DNA from: CAZFAP01 sp964516325
GTDB taxonomy: Bacteria > Auribacterota > JABMQX01
Direction of reading: 5' to 3'
NCBI GenBank assembly: GCA_964516325.1
Contig: CAZFAP010000057.1
Location: 1 to 26,088, forward strand
Length of the DNA: 26,088 bases
The notes beneath the pieces are model-generated. The model searched no databases, was not told where the DNA came from, and saw nothing but the letters and a program-made list of their open reading frames with translations. This document shows positions 23,495 through 26,088 of the stretch, piece by piece; position 1 is the first letter of the stretch; every line of letters begins with the position of its first letter. The position numbers were made by a program, and so were the translations under genes.

Positions 23495-26088
23495 CTACGG
23501 CTGCGAACTCCGGATGGCGAACCGGTAGAACGCCCGGCGGTAGTACGATGAAAGGGCGGAGTCCGTGAAGAACTGCTCCGCGCCATTCCCTGCGACTTCC
23601 GCGCTGGCAGCCACCCAGCCCATGGGATTCCTGAGGTCGTCGCTCCGCTGAAGTTGATAGGTTCTCCCCAAGAGGGTTCGGACGCCAATGGTCGGCTTTC
23701 CCTGGGCGTTCAGTGTGCACCTTGTGATCGCCTTCCGTTGTTCGTCAGCCTGATAAGTGAAAGCGCTGTTCAATCTCGCGGTCATGTCGAGCAATTCGAC
23801 TTCGATGGACACTACACCCGCCCGACCCGAAGGCGTCTTGCAGGTCAGCGTGTTGCTGTTGAGCACCACTACATCGGTCGCCAGAGCACCGCCAAACCGG
23901 ACTCGGATGCCTTCGGCAAATTTCGCCCCGATCAGTGTTACGGGTGTTCCGCCCCCTTCGCCTCCTGATTTGGGCGAGACGGAAGCGAGCGACGGCGGCT
24001 CGGCGAACCATACCGCAAGGCTCCAGTTCTGAGCAGGGGCGCTGACCATCTCGTACTCACCGAACTGCCGCCAGAAGGCATTCCATCTCGCCGGTCCCTT
24101 GACGGTGAAGCGACCGAAACCGGCTGCGTCGCTGCCGATGATACGGGTCGAGTTACAGATGACCGGGCCGTAGGGGTAGCTCAAATCGGAACACTCGACC
24201 TCCACCCAGTAGTTGACGTTGTTGCCGCCGGTGAAGCCGCGCACTGCGGTGCTCTCATTGTGCCATTCGAGGTTGTCGGGGTCATCGAAGGGGCCGGGAA
24301 TGGGATTGAGGATGGGAACGAACGCGTACGCTTCAAACCGCAGTCGCCCCGCGGCAGCAGGGATGGTGAAGGTGAAGGTCGCCGCCTGCTGGGCTTCCTC
24401 GGATCCCACTGCGGGGAAGTAACCCTTGTAGGCGCCCAGAAGTCTTTCGGCTTGAAGGGGCGCCGGTGGCGCAGCAGCTTGATAGGTAAAGCCATTCGGG
24501 AGCTCGCCGAAGAGGCCGTAAGGGCCGCCATAGTTCCAGGGTTCATTTTCAGGGTCGGCGTTCAACACAGTCACTGTGACGCTTCCGAGGACTCCGGGCG
24601 GCGTGGTGCAGATAAGCTCCTCGCTGCTGAAGCGAATCACATTGGTGGCCGCGACCTGACCGAACAGAACGACGGCATTGAACCCGAATCCGCTGCCTCT
24701 GACTGTAACTGTCTCGTGTCCGCCGACCGAGCCTTTGTTTGGCGTGACCTGGGTGACAGTCGGGCCAGGAAGGAAAAGGACTTCGATGGTGTAGCGCTGC
24801 TCCGCATGGCCGCTAAACTCGCCCCATGTGTTGTACGTGGCGGGGCCGAGAATCTCGAAATCGAGCTGGCCGGCTCCGGGCGAATCCCATACTGAGACAG
24901 CGACGGCGGGGTTGCTCCCGGGAGGATTGCAGACCGGCGTCAAGGAAATGTTCTGTCCGTTGAAATTGATTCTGACCACAGTCGGATCGTGCCTTTCAAG
25001 ATTCTGAACCTCCTGGCGGACATTCGGAGTGGCGGTAATCACAAACGTGATCCGGCCCATCCCCGAGACGGCAATGGGGTCGAATTGGATTGTCTGCCGC
25101 TGGCCGCCGTTCCACTGGTCCCTCTGCGCGGGAATGGTGCCGGAGCCGGTAAAGAGTGGCGTTTCTCCCGCGCCCACTCCATCCACGCCGACCGTCATGG
25201 TCGCGTGTGTCGTATTGAAGGACATGTCCGTCGCCAGAACCTCGATGGTTCGCGTTCCGGGGATGCCGGAAAGCTCGGCAAAACTCGCCCGGTAGTTATC
25301 ACCGGCAATTCGCGTCGCAGCGAGTTGCTCGCCGAAATCGTCCGTGTCGGCATCTCCGTTCACGTCGAAGGAAACCACGACGGAGGCGATTTGCCCCGCA
25401 TCCACCGCCGATACATCCACGACCAGCGGGAGGCCGAGGTCAACGCTCGCCCCCATTTCGGGAGACAGGAAGGTTACCTGCGGGCGGGTGATGTCCACAG
25501 AGGTGAACTTTATCTCAAGCGTGTAGTCCTGGGCGTGATGGCCGGAGAACTCCCCCCAGAAGTTCCAGGTGCCGGGGCCGAGGATCTCGAAGTCGAGCGT
25601 GCCCCCTTCGGTCGTTTCAAATGTCGTCGTACAGATGGACGGGTCGGCGCCAAACGCGTTGCACGAGCGGGTGAGGTTGTAGTCTTGGCCGTTGAAATTG
25701 ATGTGCCGGACGTACGGGTCCTGCCGCGTGATATTTTCCACTTCTTGGCGAACCGGCGGAGTGGCGGTAACGGTGAACGTCAGCGTGCCCGAACCGGGTA
25801 TCTGGATTGGATCGTAAGGAATCACCTGCTGCGCACCGCTCCACGGCTGGGCGTTAATGTGCCCGGAGTGGGTGAAGATTGTCTGAGTGGTGGGCATGAG
25901 ACCGCCGACGGTGACCGGGACGCTTGCGGGGCTGGTGTTGCCGGAGGTGTCGGCGGCGGTCACGCTGACCGTCCGGGCGCCATTAGGGCCGGAAATACTG
26001 GCGAAGCTCGCCGTGTAGAGGTTCACTCCGGTCTTCACCGCGTCAACGGACTCACCTGCGTCAGTGGCGTTCCCATTCCCATTGATGT
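23495..26088 (-). CDS. Large repeat-containing surface protein with IPT/TIG domains (partial, start outside window)
   Basis: The C-terminal 863 residues of a longer protein; the frame is open through the right edge, so the GTG at 26038 is internal. From N to C there are two Ig-like segments with acidic DxNGxx loops (near 26085-26045 and 25370-25340), each followed by a beta-rich module ending in a GPxxxNxWGEFSGH signature (about 25600-25520 and 24870-24780). Then come an IPT/TIG domain (about 24770-24480), a third, worn copy of the module (24430-24000, keeping GPARWNAFW), and a second IPT/TIG domain (about 23995-23757). The last 75 residues contain TYQLQRSDDL and a Trp, a C-terminal module common in Verrucomicrobiota-like secreted proteins, perhaps for sorting. 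Likely an adhesin or cell-surface binding protein; no catalytic motif is seen. Confidence 0.8.
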   Translation of the reverse strand, partial: INGNGNATDAGESVDAVKTGVNLYTASFASISGPNGARTVSVTAADTSGNTSPASVPVTVGGLMPTTQTIFTHSGHINAQPWSGAQQVIPYDPIQIPGSGTLTFTVTATPPVRQEVENITRQDPYVRHINFNGQDYNLTRSCNAFGADPSICTTTFETTEGGTLDFEILGPGTWNFWGEFSGHHAQDYTLEIKFTSVDITRPQVTFLSPEMGASVDLGLPLVVDVSAVDAGQIASVVVSFDVNGDADTDDFGEQLAATRIAGDNYRASFAELSGIPGTRTIEVLATDMSFNTTHATMTVGVDGVGAGETPLFTGSGTIPAQRDQWNGGQRQTIQFDPIAVSGMGRITFVITATPNVRQEVQNLERHDPTVVRINFNGQNISLTPVCNPPGSNPAVAVSVWDSPGAGQLDFEILGPATYNTWGEFSGHAEQRYTIEVLFLPGPTVTQVTPNKGSVGGHETVTVRGSGFGFNAVVLFGQVAATNVIRFSSEELICTTPPGVLGSVTVTVLNADPENEPWNYGGPYGLFGELPNGFTYQAAAPPAPLQAERLLGAYKGYFPAVGSEEAQQAATFTFTIPAAAGRLRFEAYAFVPILNPIPGPFDDPDNLEWHNESTAVRGFTGGNNVNYWVEVECSDLSYPYGPVICNSTRIIGSDAAGFGRFTVKGPARWNAFWRQFGEYEMVSAPAQNWSLAVWFAEPPSLASVSPKSGGEGGGTPVTLIGAKFAEGIRVRFGGALATDVVVLNSNTLTCKTPSGRAGVVSIEVELLDMTARLNSAFTYQADEQRKAITRCTLNAQGKPTIGVRTLLGRTYQLQRSDDLRNPMGWVAASAEVAGNGAEQFFTDSALSSYYRRAFYRFAIRSSQP

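Noticed and set aside
25340..26088. Dockerin or thrombospondin type-3 calcium repeats
   Set aside because: The DxNGxxDxDD loops are single and lie inside Ig-like segments, not in the paired helix-loop layout of a dockerin.

Overview
The window is about 58-60% GC by eye and carries 14 protein genes on both strands; one of them runs off the right edge. I see no rRNA, tRNA, CRISPR array, transposase or phage gene. Gene content suggests a Gram-negative-type environmental bacterium with very many exported enzymes, in the style of the PVC group or an allied candidate phylum (Verrucomicrobiota, Planctomycetota, Sumerlaeota, Hydrogenedentota). The pointers are the Tat-exported Gfo/Idh/MocA protein, the ThuA-domain proteins, the GH116 enzyme, the PIG-L deacetylase, and a large IPT/TIG surface protein whose C-terminal 'TYQLQRSDDL...W' module is familiar from Verrucomicrobiota-like genomes. 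This placement is inference; no marker gene is present.

Layout. Left (1-2009): a MarC-type membrane protein (+) convergent with a zinc-ribbon/rhomboid protease (-). Positions 2239-5468 (all -): an exported ThuA-domain protein, an ALG5-like glycosyltransferase only 5 bp behind it, and a Tat-exported fucose/arabinose-isomerase-like protein. Positions 5924-12353 (all +): a Tat-exported Gfo/Idh/MocA oxidoreductase, a secreted fusion of a xylose-isomerase-like barrel to a glycoside-hydrolase-like barrel, and a secreted GH116 glycosidase. Positions 12441-15316 (-): a penicillin-acylase-family hydrolase and a PIG-L deacetylase. Then an aldo/keto reductase (+), a second secreted ThuA-domain protein (-), a PQQ-propeller lipoprotein (+), an unrecognised 784-residue secreted protein (+), and a second Tat-exported isomerase-like protein (+). 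The right edge holds a partial repeat-rich surface protein (-).

How it may fit together. Ten of the 14 genes carry a Sec, Tat or lipoprotein signal, and most have sugar-active folds, so this looks like an extracytoplasmic carbohydrate or glycoconjugate processing island. The Gfo/Idh + ThuA combination recalls the rhizobial ThuA/ThuB route, in which sugars are oxidised to 3-keto derivatives. A GFOR-like Tat-exported oxidoreductase, two ThuA proteins, a barrel isomerase fused to a hydrolase and two exported aldose-isomerase-fold proteins could make a periplasmic keto-sugar pathway. GH116, acylase and PIG-L together could strip glycosyl, acyl and acetyl groups. There is no transporter or dedicated regulator in the window, so the substrate is unknown and the pathway remains a hypothesis.
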